In this document: piece after piece, positions 7,606 through 15,398 of the stretch
Layout of the letters: each line of letters opens with the position of its first letter
How positions within the stretch are numbered: the first letter of the stretch is position 1
Source: Bhargavaea massiliensis
Lineage (GTDB): Bacteria; Bacillota; Bacilli; Bacillales_A; Planococcaceae
Reading direction: 5' to 3'
Assembly (NCBI RefSeq): GCF_018390575.1
Contig: NZ_JAHBCJ010000002.1
Coordinates: 144,811 to 208,810, forward strand
DNA: 64,000 bases
Program-made: the position numbers and the translations under genes
The notes under the pieces: model-generated
Databases searched by the model: none
Told to the model about the DNA's origin: nothing
The model's input: only the letters and a program-made list of their open reading frames with translations

Positions 7606-8457
7606 TTAATCAAAGTCATACCAGATGACGGCCATTGTGCCTTCGCCGGCATGGACGGCAAGGACGGAACCGATATCTCCCATCTTTACTTCAAGTCCGG
7701 GCATGACCTCCAGCATCTGTTCCTTTAGCCGGGCCGCTTCCTTCGGACTATTTGCATGCATCAGGTGAATGGTACGGCGTCCGTGATCGTATGCGGCTTT
7801 TACTTTGTCCACCAGGTAGCGGAACGCCTTTTTCTCGGAGCGAACCTTATCGATCGCCTCAAGCTTGCCCTCAGGAGTGATCTGGATGATCGGCTTGATC
7901 TGAAGCATGCTGCCGAGGTAGAACTGAATGTTGCCCATCCGTCCGCCTTTGTGCAGCTGATTCAGCTGTCCAATGTAAATAAAGGAACGGGTTTTTCCGG
8001 CATGAACGCTGACTTCCTCGGCAATCTCATCACGGCTTTTTCCTTGCTGTTCCAGCTCCATCGCAAGACGGAGGAGCCCGGTCGTGCCGTAGGAAAGCGA
8101 TTTTCCGTCGATGATGCGGACGTCGAAGCCGCTCAGTTCCGCCCCTGAAACGGCAGAGGCATAGGTTCCGCTCAGTTCGGATGTGAGCATGACCGCAAGC
8201 CCCTGCTCGTATTCTTCCTTGAGACGGTCAAACAGTTCGGCAAAGCGGCCCGCGGACGGCTGCGAGGTTTTCGGCAGCTCGCTGGATGTGCGGATCTTTT
8301 CATATAATTCTTCCGGACGGATGCCCACACCGTCCGTATACTCCTGGTCTCCGAAATGGATGTTAAGCGGCACGACGTACAAGTCCGGATGGTCCGCCAG
8401 TTCACTTGAAATATGGGCGGTGCTGTCGACGATATAGGCAATCGGTTTTTTCTTCAT
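7606..8457 (-). CDS. DegV family fatty-acid-binding protein
   Basis: A 283-residue DegV-family protein. Members bind a fatty acid between two domains and act as FakB-type partners of fatty acid kinase FakA. The N-terminal pattern IAYIVDSTAHISSELA and the LPKTSQPSAG loop near residue 60 (ligand-binding Thr/Ser) are diagnostic. RSFIYIGQLNQLHKGGRMG near 155 is the second conserved block. The ATG follows GGGGGGATG. The adjacent upstream gene encodes a PlsY acyltransferase, which uses acyl-phosphate, the product of the Fak system, so a link in exogenous fatty acid use is plausible. Confidence 0.9.
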   Translation of the reverse strand: MKKKPIAYIVDSTAHISSELADHPDLYVVPLNIHFGDQEYTDGVGIRPEELYEKIRTSSELPKTSQPSAGRFAELFDRLKEEYEQGLAVMLTSELSGTYASAVSGAELSGFDVRIIDGKSLSYGTTGLLRLAMELEQQGKSRDEIAEEVSVHAGKTRSFIYIGQLNQLHKGGRMGNIQFYLGSMLQIKPIIQITPEGKLEAIDKVRSEKKAFRYLVDKVKAAYDHGRRTIHLMHANSPKEAARLKEQMLEVMPGLEVKMGDIGSVLAVHAGEGTMAVIWYDFD

Positions 8458-8529
8458 TTTTCATCCCCCCTGAAAGTGCAGTCGTTTTCTGGATACTATA
8501 CCATACTGAACAATAAAGAGGGCGGGGAA

Positions 8530-8575
8530 ATAGAAAAGACTTATATTATAGTGAGATAATATAAGTCTTTTCTAT
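8530..8575. repeat. Perfect AT-rich inverted repeat, 20-bp arms, upstream of degV
   Basis: The arms 8530-8549 and 8556-8575 are exact reverse complements with a 6-nt loop (AGTGAG). The element is much more AT-rich than its surroundings. It lies between plsY (ends 8601) and the degV start (8457), both on the minus strand. It could be the plsY terminator, although the T-tract is better on the plus strand, or an operator for degV. Confidence 0.85.
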
Positions 8576-8600
8576 ATTTTTATTATCGGTAGGATAATGT

Positions 8601-9173
8601 CTAAGCCCGCCGGATTGCCTCGCTAAAGTCCTCCCTATGCCGGGCCAGCACAAGACCTCCCGCCAAGAGAAGAGGCCATGAAGAAGGAAGGATCCCGGAG
8701 AACCAGAGTCCGGCAGCCCATGCAACGAATCCTCCCGGCATGGCAAGCGTTGCCGATCGGAGCAGGAGAAGGGAGGCGGCCATCCCGATTGCGAACCCGG
8801 CGAAGGCCGGGGGAGAAAAGGCTATTGCGGCACCGATAAATGCGGAGACGCCCTTTCCGCCTTTTCCTTGGAATAGAGGAAAAACGTGCCCGAATACTGC
8901 AAGCGCCGCGCCTGCAGCAATCAGCCCTTCAGGATAGCCGAAATACCGGCCGGCCAGGACGGCAACGGCACCTTTTAGTGCATCTCCAGCGAACACTGCG
9001 AAAAATGCAGCGGCTCCAAAAAGTCTTCCGGCATTTCTCGCGCCGGGATTTCCACTACCCTCAGAGGCAGGATCCGCACCGAGCAGGCTTCCAATCACAT
9101 GTGCCCAGAGGATTGAGCCCGCCGCCCAGCACAAGGTGAGATAAATGAGGGATTCCATGCTTAAAGCGTTCAA
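8601..9173 (-). CDS. Glycerol-3-phosphate acyltransferase PlsY family
   Basis: A PlsY-type membrane enzyme of about 190 residues, which transfers an acyl group from acyl-phosphate to glycerol 3-phosphate as the first step of phospholipid synthesis. Conserved loops are seen: SEGSGNPGARNAGR near residue 38 (glycerol-phosphate motif) and FPLFQGKGGKGVS near 98 (phosphate-binding). About five helices surround them. I prefer TTG at 9173 because GGGGAGG lies 7 bp upstream; the ATG at 9179 is only 1 bp from that site. The sequence is diverged, so it may be a second PlsY paralogue. Confidence 0.85.
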   Translation of the reverse strand: MNALSMESLIYLTLCWAAGSILWAHVIGSLLGADPASEGSGNPGARNAGRLFGAAAFFAVFAGDALKGAVAVLAGRYFGYPEGLIAAGAALAVFGHVFPLFQGKGGKGVSAFIGAAIAFSPPAFAGFAIGMAASLLLLRSATLAMPGGFVAWAAGLWFSGILPSSWPLLLAGGLVLARHREDFSEAIRRA

Positions 9174-9235
9174 CAGCATCCCTCCCCGGGGTCTGCTATA
9201 ATCAGGGTGATTACTGGTAGTGAAGGAGAATCATG

Positions 9236-9835
9236 ATGAGCCAACAGCAGATGAGTGTCCGGCAAGCGGTGATCGAGCGCCGCTCCATCAAGAACTTTAA
9301 CGGTACCCCGGTCTCCCGGGAAGATGTCATGGAAGTCCTGTCCGATTCCAGGTTCGCACCGAACCACGGCAAACGCGAACCATGGCGGTTTGTCGTCGGG
9401 GCAGGGGATAACCTTTCCGATGTGCAGCGCCTGATCAGGGAATACGCCATTCCTAACTGGCGGGATCTTACGGAAGAAGCCCTTGAGCGCCAGTCCTCCA
9501 AGTTCACGAGCGCGGGGGCCATCGTGTTTGCCATCGTCCGCGAAGATATGCGCCAGAAGCAGCGCAGCGAAGACCATATGGCAATTGCCGCCTTCCTGCA
9601 AAACGCCCAGCTCCTCGCGTGGGATAAGGGCATCGGCACATGCATCAAAACACCTGCCTGGCTGGATCATCCCAATTTCCGCGAGGCGCTGGGCGCCGGG
9701 GAAGGGGAGCGCGTGATCTGCATGCTGCACTTCGGGCATTCGGATACGATGCCGAAGGAATGGGACCACACCCCGATTGAAGATAAAGTTACGTTTTATT
9801 CCGCTCCGGAAAGCGCGGACGACACTTCAAAGTAA
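9236..9835 (+). CDS. Nitroreductase family protein
   Basis: A 199-residue FMN-dependent nitroreductase-fold oxidoreductase. The N-terminal VRQAVIERRSIKNFNGTPVSREDVMEVL is the family's flavin-binding start. APNHGKREPWRFVV near 42 is the second flavin contact, and GIGTCIKTPAWL near 135 is the third block. The physiological substrate is unknown. Of two adjacent ATGs I choose the second, 7 bp after GGAG. It is divergent from plsY. Its last 40 bp overlap the 3' end of the convergent M20 peptidase gene. Confidence 0.88.
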   Translation: MSQQQMSVRQAVIERRSIKNFNGTPVSREDVMEVLSDSRFAPNHGKREPWRFVVGAGDNLSDVQRLIREYAIPNWRDLTEEALERQSSKFTSAGAIVFAIVREDMRQKQRSEDHMAIAAFLQNAQLLAWDKGIGTCIKTPAWLDHPNFREALGAGEGERVICMLHFGHSDTMPKEWDHTPIEDKVTFYSAPESADDTSK

Positions 9836-11187
9836 TAGTCGCCGATGACGCGAAGACCTTTGTCGAAGTTTTCGAGATGGAAGTGTTCGTTCGGCGCATG
9901 GAAGTTCTCGGACGACAGCCCGAAGCCCATGAGTACGACCGGGAGGCCGAGAATCTCGTCAAATGCCGCAACGATCGGAATCGAGCCGCCGCCGCGCGTA
10001 TAGGCGGTCGGGACGTTATATACCCGCTCATACGATTTGCCGGCAGCCTGGATGGCGGGGTGGTCGTAAGGGGTGAGGAACGGCTTTCCTTTATCGAATT
10101 CAGTGACGGTCACCGTAACGCCGGCCGGCTGATTTTTTTCGATATGGCTGCGCAGTTTTTTGACGATGTCGTCCGGGTCCTGGTCCGGCACGAGGCGGCA
10201 GGTGATTTTCGCTCCTGCTTCGGACGGAAGCACGGTCTTGATCCCTTCGCCGGAGAATCCGCCGAATACGCCATTGATCTCCAGAGTCGGGCGGGTCCAT
10301 GTGCGTTCGAGATGTGAATAGCCCGCTTCACCGAAGAGCTCGCTTACGCCGAGCTCTTTTTTCAATGCTTCCTCATCGAAGCCGAGCTTACGGTACTCCT
10401 CCCGTTCTTCTTCCGTTGCGGGACGAACATCGTCATAGAAGCCGTCAACGGTGATCGTGCCTTCCTTGCCGCGGAAGGAAGCGAGCAGTTCAACGAGCGC
10501 ATGGGTGGCGTTCTGGACGCCGCCGCCGTACAGGCCGGAGTGGAGGTCGCCCTTGGCTCCCTTCACATCAATCTGGACTCCCGCAAGCCCGCGGAGTCCG
10601 TAACAGACAGCCGGCCGGCCGGGTCCCTGCATGCCCGTGTCGGAAATGACGATTACGTCGGCAGCAAGCTTGTCCCTGTTTTCTTCCACATAGGCCGGAA
10701 GGTTCGGACTGCCGATCTCTTCTTCGCCTTCGATGCAAAACTTCACATTCACCGGGAGCTTGCCGTTTGTCTTGAAAAGAGCCTCGACAGCCTTCACATG
10801 CATGAACACCTGGCCCTTGTCGTCGCTTGCGCCTCGCGCAAACAGTTTGTTGTCACGGATTTCGGGCTCGAACGGCGCGCTGTCCCATAGCTCCAGCGGG
10901 TCGACCGGCTGGACGTCATAGTGGCCGTAGATGAGGAGGGTCGGCTGGCCTTCCGCATGCAGCCAGTCCGCATAGACGACGGGATGGCCCTTTGTTTCAT
11001 CGATGGTAATGTTTTCGAGTCCCGCAGCCTTGAGCGATCCTGCAAGCCATTCTGCAGCGTTTCTCATGTCACCCTTATGTTCGGAGAGCGAGCTGATGCT
11101 CGGGATTTTCAGGAAGTCAGTCAGCTCAGCAAGATGCGCATCGCGTTGCTCTGTAAAGTAGCGGTCCAATTCATTCAGATGGTCCAT
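9796..11187 (-). CDS. M20 family dipeptidase
   Basis: A 463-residue zinc dipeptidase of the M20 (PepV/CNDP-like) family, cytoplasmic. Metal and catalytic motifs are present: LLIYGHYDVQPVDP near 85 (His and Asp), a bridging Asp in ASDDKG near 119, GEEEIGS near 150 (catalytic Glu), and the lid-domain motif LHSGLYGG near 213. I take the internal ATG (MDHLNELDRYF) as start because AGAGGGA lies upstream; the longer frame reads through the promoter region. The 3' end overlaps the nitroreductase gene by 40 bp in convergent orientation. Confidence 0.92.
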   Translation of the reverse strand: MDHLNELDRYFTEQRDAHLAELTDFLKIPSISSLSEHKGDMRNAAEWLAGSLKAAGLENITIDETKGHPVVYADWLHAEGQPTLLIYGHYDVQPVDPLELWDSAPFEPEIRDNKLFARGASDDKGQVFMHVKAVEALFKTNGKLPVNVKFCIEGEEEIGSPNLPAYVEENRDKLAADVIVISDTGMQGPGRPAVCYGLRGLAGVQIDVKGAKGDLHSGLYGGGVQNATHALVELLASFRGKEGTITVDGFYDDVRPATEEEREEYRKLGFDEEALKKELGVSELFGEAGYSHLERTWTRPTLEINGVFGGFSGEGIKTVLPSEAGAKITCRLVPDQDPDDIVKKLRSHIEKNQPAGVTVTVTEFDKGKPFLTPYDHPAIQAAGKSYERVYNVPTAYTRGGGSIPIVAAFDEILGLPVVLMGFGLSSENFHAPNEHFHLENFDKGLRVIGDYYFEVSSALSGAE

Positions 11188-11254
11188 CAAAGATCCCTCT
11201 TTCCGGTGTGGTTTACGTGCCAAGTATACCAGAAACAGAGAAAGCGGATTCAAA

Positions 11255-11287
11255 TTGACCTATCGGGGGAAAGGTTTATGGTATGAT
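11255..11287 (+). promoter_or_regulatory. Probable promoter of the CBS-domain exporter gene
   Basis: TTGACC (11255-11260) is followed after 16 bp by TATGGT (11277-11282); an alternative -10, TATGAT, lies at 11282-11287. Confidence 0.5.
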
Positions 11288-11333
11288 GTTCAATAAGTGT
11301 TTGAATTCCGTGTAAACTCAGGGGGAATGGCTT

Positions 11334-12596
11334 TTGTTTATCGTCTTGGGAATCCTGCTCTTCCTGTCCTTTTTCTTCTCGGGCAGCGAAACGGCGCTTA
11401 CAGCCACGAACAGGATGAAGGTACAGCTGCGTGCTGACCAGGGAGACAGTAAATCTGAGAAACTGCTGAAACTCATCAGCAAGCCCGATCGGATGATTAC
11501 GTCGATCCTGATCGGGAACAATATCGTGAATATCCTCTTGCCGACCCTCCTTACGGCGATCGCAATCGACAAGGGCTGGCAGGTCGGGCTGGCGACAACG
11601 ATTCTGACAATCACCCTTATCATCTTCGGTGAAGTGCTGCCGAAGACGATAGCGGCAACGTTCTCCGAAAAGGTCGCCTATCTGGTCTTTCCGATTATCC
11701 GGTTCCTGGTCATCATCCTTTCGCCGCTTACGTATCTGCTGTCGCTGTTCACGAATATCTTTATCCGGATCATTTCGCGAGGCGCGGTGACGGAGGCGAC
11801 ACTGACGAAGGAAGATCTTAGGTCGATGGTGGATATTGCATCTACGGAAGGGACCTTTGAAGAAGAGGAATCCATCCGCCTCAAGGGCGTGATGGACTTT
11901 CCCGAAAAAGATGTGTCCGACGTCATGTCGGCCCACCGGACGGAAATCGTTGGGGTCCCTCTTGATGCCGGCTATGAATATGTTCGGGATACCATCCTTG
12001 AACACTGGTACACGCGTTATCCGGTGTATGAGGACAACATGGATACCATCGTCGGCGTGTTTTATTCCAAACAGCTGATTGAATGGTCGATGGAGCCTAA
12101 TTCGACGATCGAGGATTACATGGACCGTGAACCGCTGTTTGTCGTCGAGACGCTCAGTGTCGAGCGGGTATTCAAGATGATGCTGGCGAAAAAGAAGCAT
12201 ATCGCGATCGTCCTCGACGAATACGGCGGCACCCTCGGCATCGTCACGCACGAAGATATCATTGAAGAGATGATCGGCCAGGACATTGAAGACGAGACCG
12301 ACCAGCAAGACGAGGTGCTCGTCTACGAAATGACGGATACCCGCCTGGAGTGCTCGGGACGTCTTGAGATGGATGACGTGATGGAATCCTTCCGTTCCGA
12401 GATGCCGGACGAGCATGAGACGGTCGGCGGATTCGTCCTGCAGCAACTCGGACATGTGCCTGAGCCGGGTGAAAAATTCACCTACGGCAACCTGGATGTC
12501 GTCATCGAGGAAATGGACCGCAACCGCATCACCCGCATGCTCATCACCAAGCGGGAACAAGAAGAAGCGGAACAGGCGGCCACAACCGAAGAATAA
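11334..12596 (+). CDS. CNNM/CorC-type hemolysin family protein (MpfA-like)
   Basis: A 420-residue membrane protein of the CNNM/HlyC-CorC family; B. subtilis MpfA of this family exports Mg2+. Residues 1-175 form the DUF21 membrane domain with the conserved FSGSETALTA start and IFGEVLPKTIA near 100. Residues 195-320 are a CBS pair (TRYPVYEDN..., HIAIVLDEYGGTLGIVT). Residues 330-405 form the CorC_HlyC domain. The acidic C-terminal tail is low complexity. The start is TTG with AGGGGG 8 bp upstream; no in-frame ATG is nearby. The exact ion is not proven by sequence. Confidence 0.9.
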   Translation: MFIVLGILLFLSFFFSGSETALTATNRMKVQLRADQGDSKSEKLLKLISKPDRMITSILIGNNIVNILLPTLLTAIAIDKGWQVGLATTILTITLIIFGEVLPKTIAATFSEKVAYLVFPIIRFLVIILSPLTYLLSLFTNIFIRIISRGAVTEATLTKEDLRSMVDIASTEGTFEEEESIRLKGVMDFPEKDVSDVMSAHRTEIVGVPLDAGYEYVRDTILEHWYTRYPVYEDNMDTIVGVFYSKQLIEWSMEPNSTIEDYMDREPLFVVETLSVERVFKMMLAKKKHIAIVLDEYGGTLGIVTHEDIIEEMIGQDIEDETDQQDEVLVYEMTDTRLECSGRLEMDDVMESFRSEMPDEHETVGGFVLQQLGHVPEPGEKFTYGNLDVVIEEMDRNRITRMLITKREQEEAEQAATTEE

Positions 12597-12604
12597 AACA
12601 CAAA

Positions 12605-12656
12605 AACGCAGGCAGCAGCCTGCGTTGGGGCGCTTCCTGACGGGAGCGCCTTTTTG
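12605..12656 (+). terminator. Double hairpin terminator after the CNNM gene
   Basis: AACGCAGGC/GCCTGCGTT forms a first hairpin. GGCGCT/AGCGCC followed by TTTTT (12629-12655) forms the terminator proper. Confidence 0.85.
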
Positions 12657-12669
12657 ATTTCCTGACCGC

Positions 12670-12817
12670 AACGGCCAGCTCCAGCACCCGGCAACTAGCA
12701 AACTTTGCACTTCTCCATTGCGATCAGTCAACATCGGTTCGTTCCTCGCCGTGTTTCCTTTATCTCATTGCGAAGGGCTTCAGTTTGTACGTTGCTGAAC
12801 GGGCGCTTGCGCTTTAG
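12670..12817. repeat. Interspersed intergenic repeat element of Bacillales type
   Basis: About 148 bp with the familiar frame of a repeat found between genes of many Planococcaceae and Bacillus genomes. One end reads GCCAGCTCCAGCACCCGG and the other GGGCGCTTGCGCTTTAG, with a central GGTTCGTTCCTCGCCGTG segment. The ends can pair loosely to give a long imperfect hairpin. I recognise the family from memory of such genomes. There is no second copy in this window to compare with. It is non-coding. Confidence 0.55.
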
Positions 12818-12941
12818 TATTCAACCTTTCTCCTTTTCTTACATCTTTGTAATGGAGCTGAAAGAGAATCCGATGGAGGGCAAGGTTGCTCTATAGGACA
12901 ATAAAGTCAACAAAGAACAGTACGAACGGGAGGGATCGGCC
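12818..12941 (+). other. Leader region of the sigma factor gene
   Basis: About 120 bp between the repeat element and the sigma factor start. No confident promoter is visible here: no TTGACA/TATAAT pair and no clear ECF-type AAC/CGT pair. GGGAGG precedes the ATG. Confidence 0.4.
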
Positions 12942-13493
12942 ATGGCCGGTCGTAACATCGAAACCATCTACGAAGAATATGATCGCTTCATTTATCATCT
13001 CTGCCTGAAGCTCACGCGAAACAAGGACGAGGCGGAAGATCTGATGCAGGACGTCTGGCTGAAAGTCGTCCGGAACGAGAAGTCGCTTGAAGGCGTCGAC
13101 CACGTCAAAGCATGGCTCACGACAATCTGCATGAACACATTCCGCGACCGCTACCGCAAGACGGTCCGCCGAAGCCAGCATGTCATGGATCAGCCGGAAA
13201 CGCTCGACGTGCCGATCCTGGACCTCGTGCCTTGTGCCGAACCGACAGCGGATGACCTGCTGGAGCGCGAGGACATCCGTGCGATCGTCCAATCGAAGCT
13301 GAATGAGCTGGACGGCATCTACCGAAAGACAGTGCTTTATTTTTATGTGAACCAGTACTCGCTCAACGAAATCGCCGATCTCATGAAAGTGTCGATCGGG
13401 ACTGTGAAATCCCGCTTATTCCGCGCCAAGCAGCGGCTGAAGGAAATGATGCTTCTCGATGAGCAGGCAAAAGGCTATGTTACAGCCGGATAA
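12942..13493 (+). CDS. ECF-type RNA polymerase sigma factor
   Basis: A 183-residue sigma-70 family factor of ECF layout, directing RNA polymerase to alternative promoters. Region 2 spans about residues 5-75 (YEEYDRFIYHLCLKLTRNKDEAEDLMQDVWLKV, then WLTTICMNTFRDRYRK). Region 4 spans about 120-170, with the helix-turn-helix LNEIADLMKVSIGTVKSRLFRAKQRL. No anti-sigma or membrane partner gene is adjacent: the neighbours are a CNNM exporter upstream and a phospholipase D-like gene downstream, each separated by a terminator. Its control is therefore not evident from context. Confidence 0.9.
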   Translation: MAGRNIETIYEEYDRFIYHLCLKLTRNKDEAEDLMQDVWLKVVRNEKSLEGVDHVKAWLTTICMNTFRDRYRKTVRRSQHVMDQPETLDVPILDLVPCAEPTADDLLEREDIRAIVQSKLNELDGIYRKTVLYFYVNQYSLNEIADLMKVSIGTVKSRLFRAKQRLKEMMLLDEQAKGYVTAG

Positions 13494-13507
13494 GATAATC
13501 ATTAGGA

Positions 13508-13548
13508 CGGCGGTCCGGGCAGAAAGTTGCCCGGACCGCCTGTTTTTT
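13508..13548 (+). terminator. Terminator of the sigma factor gene
   Basis: GGCGGTCCGGGCA pairs with TGCCCGGACCGCC over a 5-nt loop, followed by eight T residues. Confidence 0.93.
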
Positions 13549-13622
13549 TTCCCCGCTTCCCCTCAAGTGTTTTCCTTGGCATTAGAAAGGGGAATGGAAG
13601 GGGGATCAAAGGGGGGAACTGC

Positions 13623-15083
13623 ATGGACAAGAAGAAAGTCAAAGAATGGAGCACGAGGCGCAGGGTGCTGACGATCATCGCCTGCCTGTTCGTGCTTATT
13701 TATATCGGCATCGTGCTCTATCATACATACAAGCCGCTCCCGGAAGGCATCTCCCATGACGGGACGCTCTTCCGGACGGACAATGTGGAGATGCTCACCG
13801 ACCTGACTTATTCGAAGGATCGGTCAAAGGACGGCATGGTCCACGAGCTGCAGATTTTCGATGAAGTGTTTTCGATGATTGACCGGGCCGAAGAGTTCGT
13901 CGTGACGGATTTTTTCCTTTACAACGGCTACTACGATGAAAAAGAAGATTTCCCCGAGCTTGCCCGCACGCTGACCGATCGGCTCGTGCAGAAGAAAAAA
14001 GAGAATCCCGGCATGCCGGTCATCCTTATCACAGATCCCGTCAACAATGGGTACGGCTCGTATAAATCGAAGGAAATAAGGCGGCTGGAGGATGCGGGCG
14101 TCGACGTCGTGGTCACAGCCCTGGATCCGCTCCGGGATTCAACGCCGATTTATTCGGGGGTCTATCGGATTCTTTTCCAATGGTGGGGGGAGGACGGCAA
14201 GGGGTGGCTGCCAAACCCGATGGCTGAAGACGCGCCCAAGATGACGGTCCGTTCTTATCTGAAGCTGCTGAACGTCAAGGCCAATCACCGGAAAGTGATT
14301 GCCACGGAAAAAGGGGTCCTTGTCAATTCCGGAAACCCACACGACGCGAGCGGCTGGCACGGAAATGTCGCGTTCAAGACGGATGGCCCCGTAATTAATG
14401 ATGTGCTTAAGGCGGAAGAAGCGATTTCCCGCTATTCGGGCGGCCCGGAAACGTTTCCTCGTGCGGAAACGGATAAAAACATCGACGGACTGTACGGCGT
14501 GCAGTACGTGACGGAACGGCCGATCCTCGAACACCTGCTTGAAGACATCGGTAAAGCGGGGAAAGGGGATGAGGTATGGCTGGGTATGTTTTATCTGGCC
14601 AAGCGGGACATTTTATCCGCCCTCGTCGAAGCGGCAGAGCGGGGCGCCCAAGTCCGGATCATCCTGGACCCGAACGAAAATGCCTTCGGCAATAAAAAGA
14701 CCGGCCTGCCGAATATGCCGGTCGCGGAAGAGCTGATCGAGGACTCGGAGGGCCGCATCAAAATCCGCTTCTACAATGCCGTTATCGGGCAGTACCATAC
14801 CAAACTGGTTTACGTGAAGGATGGGGAAGAAGCCTACATTTCAAGTGGGGCGGCCAACATGACAGAGCGTGCACTGGATGACTATAATCTTGAGGCCAAT
14901 CTGCGCATCGAGGCACCGGCGGACAGTCCGCTTGTAGCGGATCTGGATGCATACTTTAACCGGCTTTGGAGCAATGAGGATGCCCTATACACGCTGGAGG
15001 CCGAGGAAAAGCTGGACGGTTTTGCCCGGGCACAGCGTTTTGTGTACGGCCTGCAGAAACTCCTGAAGCTCACCACATACTGA
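13623..15083 (+). CDS. Phospholipase D family membrane-anchored protein
   Basis: A 486-residue protein with one N-terminal membrane helix (about residues 15-35) and two phospholipase D domains. The first HKD-type motif is HRKVIATEKG near residue 222, followed by NSGNPHD. The second is HTKLVYVKDG near 392, followed by SSGAANMT. Enzymes of this fold cleave or transfer phosphodiesters; cardiolipin-synthase-like proteins look similar, but the topology here suggests an extracytoplasmic enzyme. The start is ATG after AAAGGGGGGAA. It is a single transcription unit between two terminators. Confidence 0.85.
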   Translation: MDKKKVKEWSTRRRVLTIIACLFVLIYIGIVLYHTYKPLPEGISHDGTLFRTDNVEMLTDLTYSKDRSKDGMVHELQIFDEVFSMIDRAEEFVVTDFFLYNGYYDEKEDFPELARTLTDRLVQKKKENPGMPVILITDPVNNGYGSYKSKEIRRLEDAGVDVVVTALDPLRDSTPIYSGVYRILFQWWGEDGKGWLPNPMAEDAPKMTVRSYLKLLNVKANHRKVIATEKGVLVNSGNPHDASGWHGNVAFKTDGPVINDVLKAEEAISRYSGGPETFPRAETDKNIDGLYGVQYVTERPILEHLLEDIGKAGKGDEVWLGMFYLAKRDILSALVEAAERGAQVRIILDPNENAFGNKKTGLPNMPVAEELIEDSEGRIKIRFYNAVIGQYHTKLVYVKDGEEAYISSGAANMTERALDDYNLEANLRIEAPADSPLVADLDAYFNRLWSNEDALYTLEAEEKLDGFARAQRFVYGLQKLLKLTTY

Positions 15084-15093
15084 CCTGAAAATG

Positions 15094-15133
15094 CCGGCGG
15101 CCTCCGCACCTGTTGAAAGGTGCGAAGGCCGCT
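15094..15133. terminator. Terminator after the phospholipase D-like gene
   Basis: GCGGCCT.CCGCACCT pairs with AGGTGCG.AGGCCGC, followed by TTT; it lies just before the convergent small gene. Confidence 0.75.
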
Positions 15134-15142
15134 TTCGCCTGC

Positions 15143-15328
15143 TCAGTCCAGCGCGTCCAGTTGCCGGTTCAGTTCCGACAGGCGGGCTTCCATGTCCGCC
15201 AGCCGCTGTTCCGCTTTTTGGACCTGTGCCTCATGGCCGGTCGACTCGAGTTTCTCGATGTCGCCCTGCAGGCTGATATAGTCCATCTTCAGTTCCGCGA
15301 TTTCCGCTTCGAGGGAACGTTTGTCCAT
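15143..15328 (-). CDS. SE1832-family small coiled-coil protein
   Basis: A 61-residue protein, entirely helical and heptad-patterned: MDKRSLEAEIAELKMDYI, then SLQGDIEKLESTGH and a run with Leu/Ala every three to four residues. It matches the SE1832 family of small Firmicutes coiled-coil proteins of unknown function. The start is the internal ATG, with AAGGAGG 7 bp upstream; the longer frame has no ribosome site. Confidence 0.85.
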   Translation of the reverse strand: MDKRSLEAEIAELKMDYISLQGDIEKLESTGHEAQVQKAEQRLADMEARLSELNRQLDALD

Positions 15329-15398
15329 CAGGAACGCCTCCTTGTCGCGGACATTGTACCATAACCGCAAGGCGGGCGTATTCCTTTACTGCGGAAGA

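Noticed and set aside
11250-12734. 494-residue open frame antisense to the CNNM exporter gene
   Set aside because: It runs through two terminators and a non-coding repeat, is low in recognisable motifs, and opposes a clear gene.
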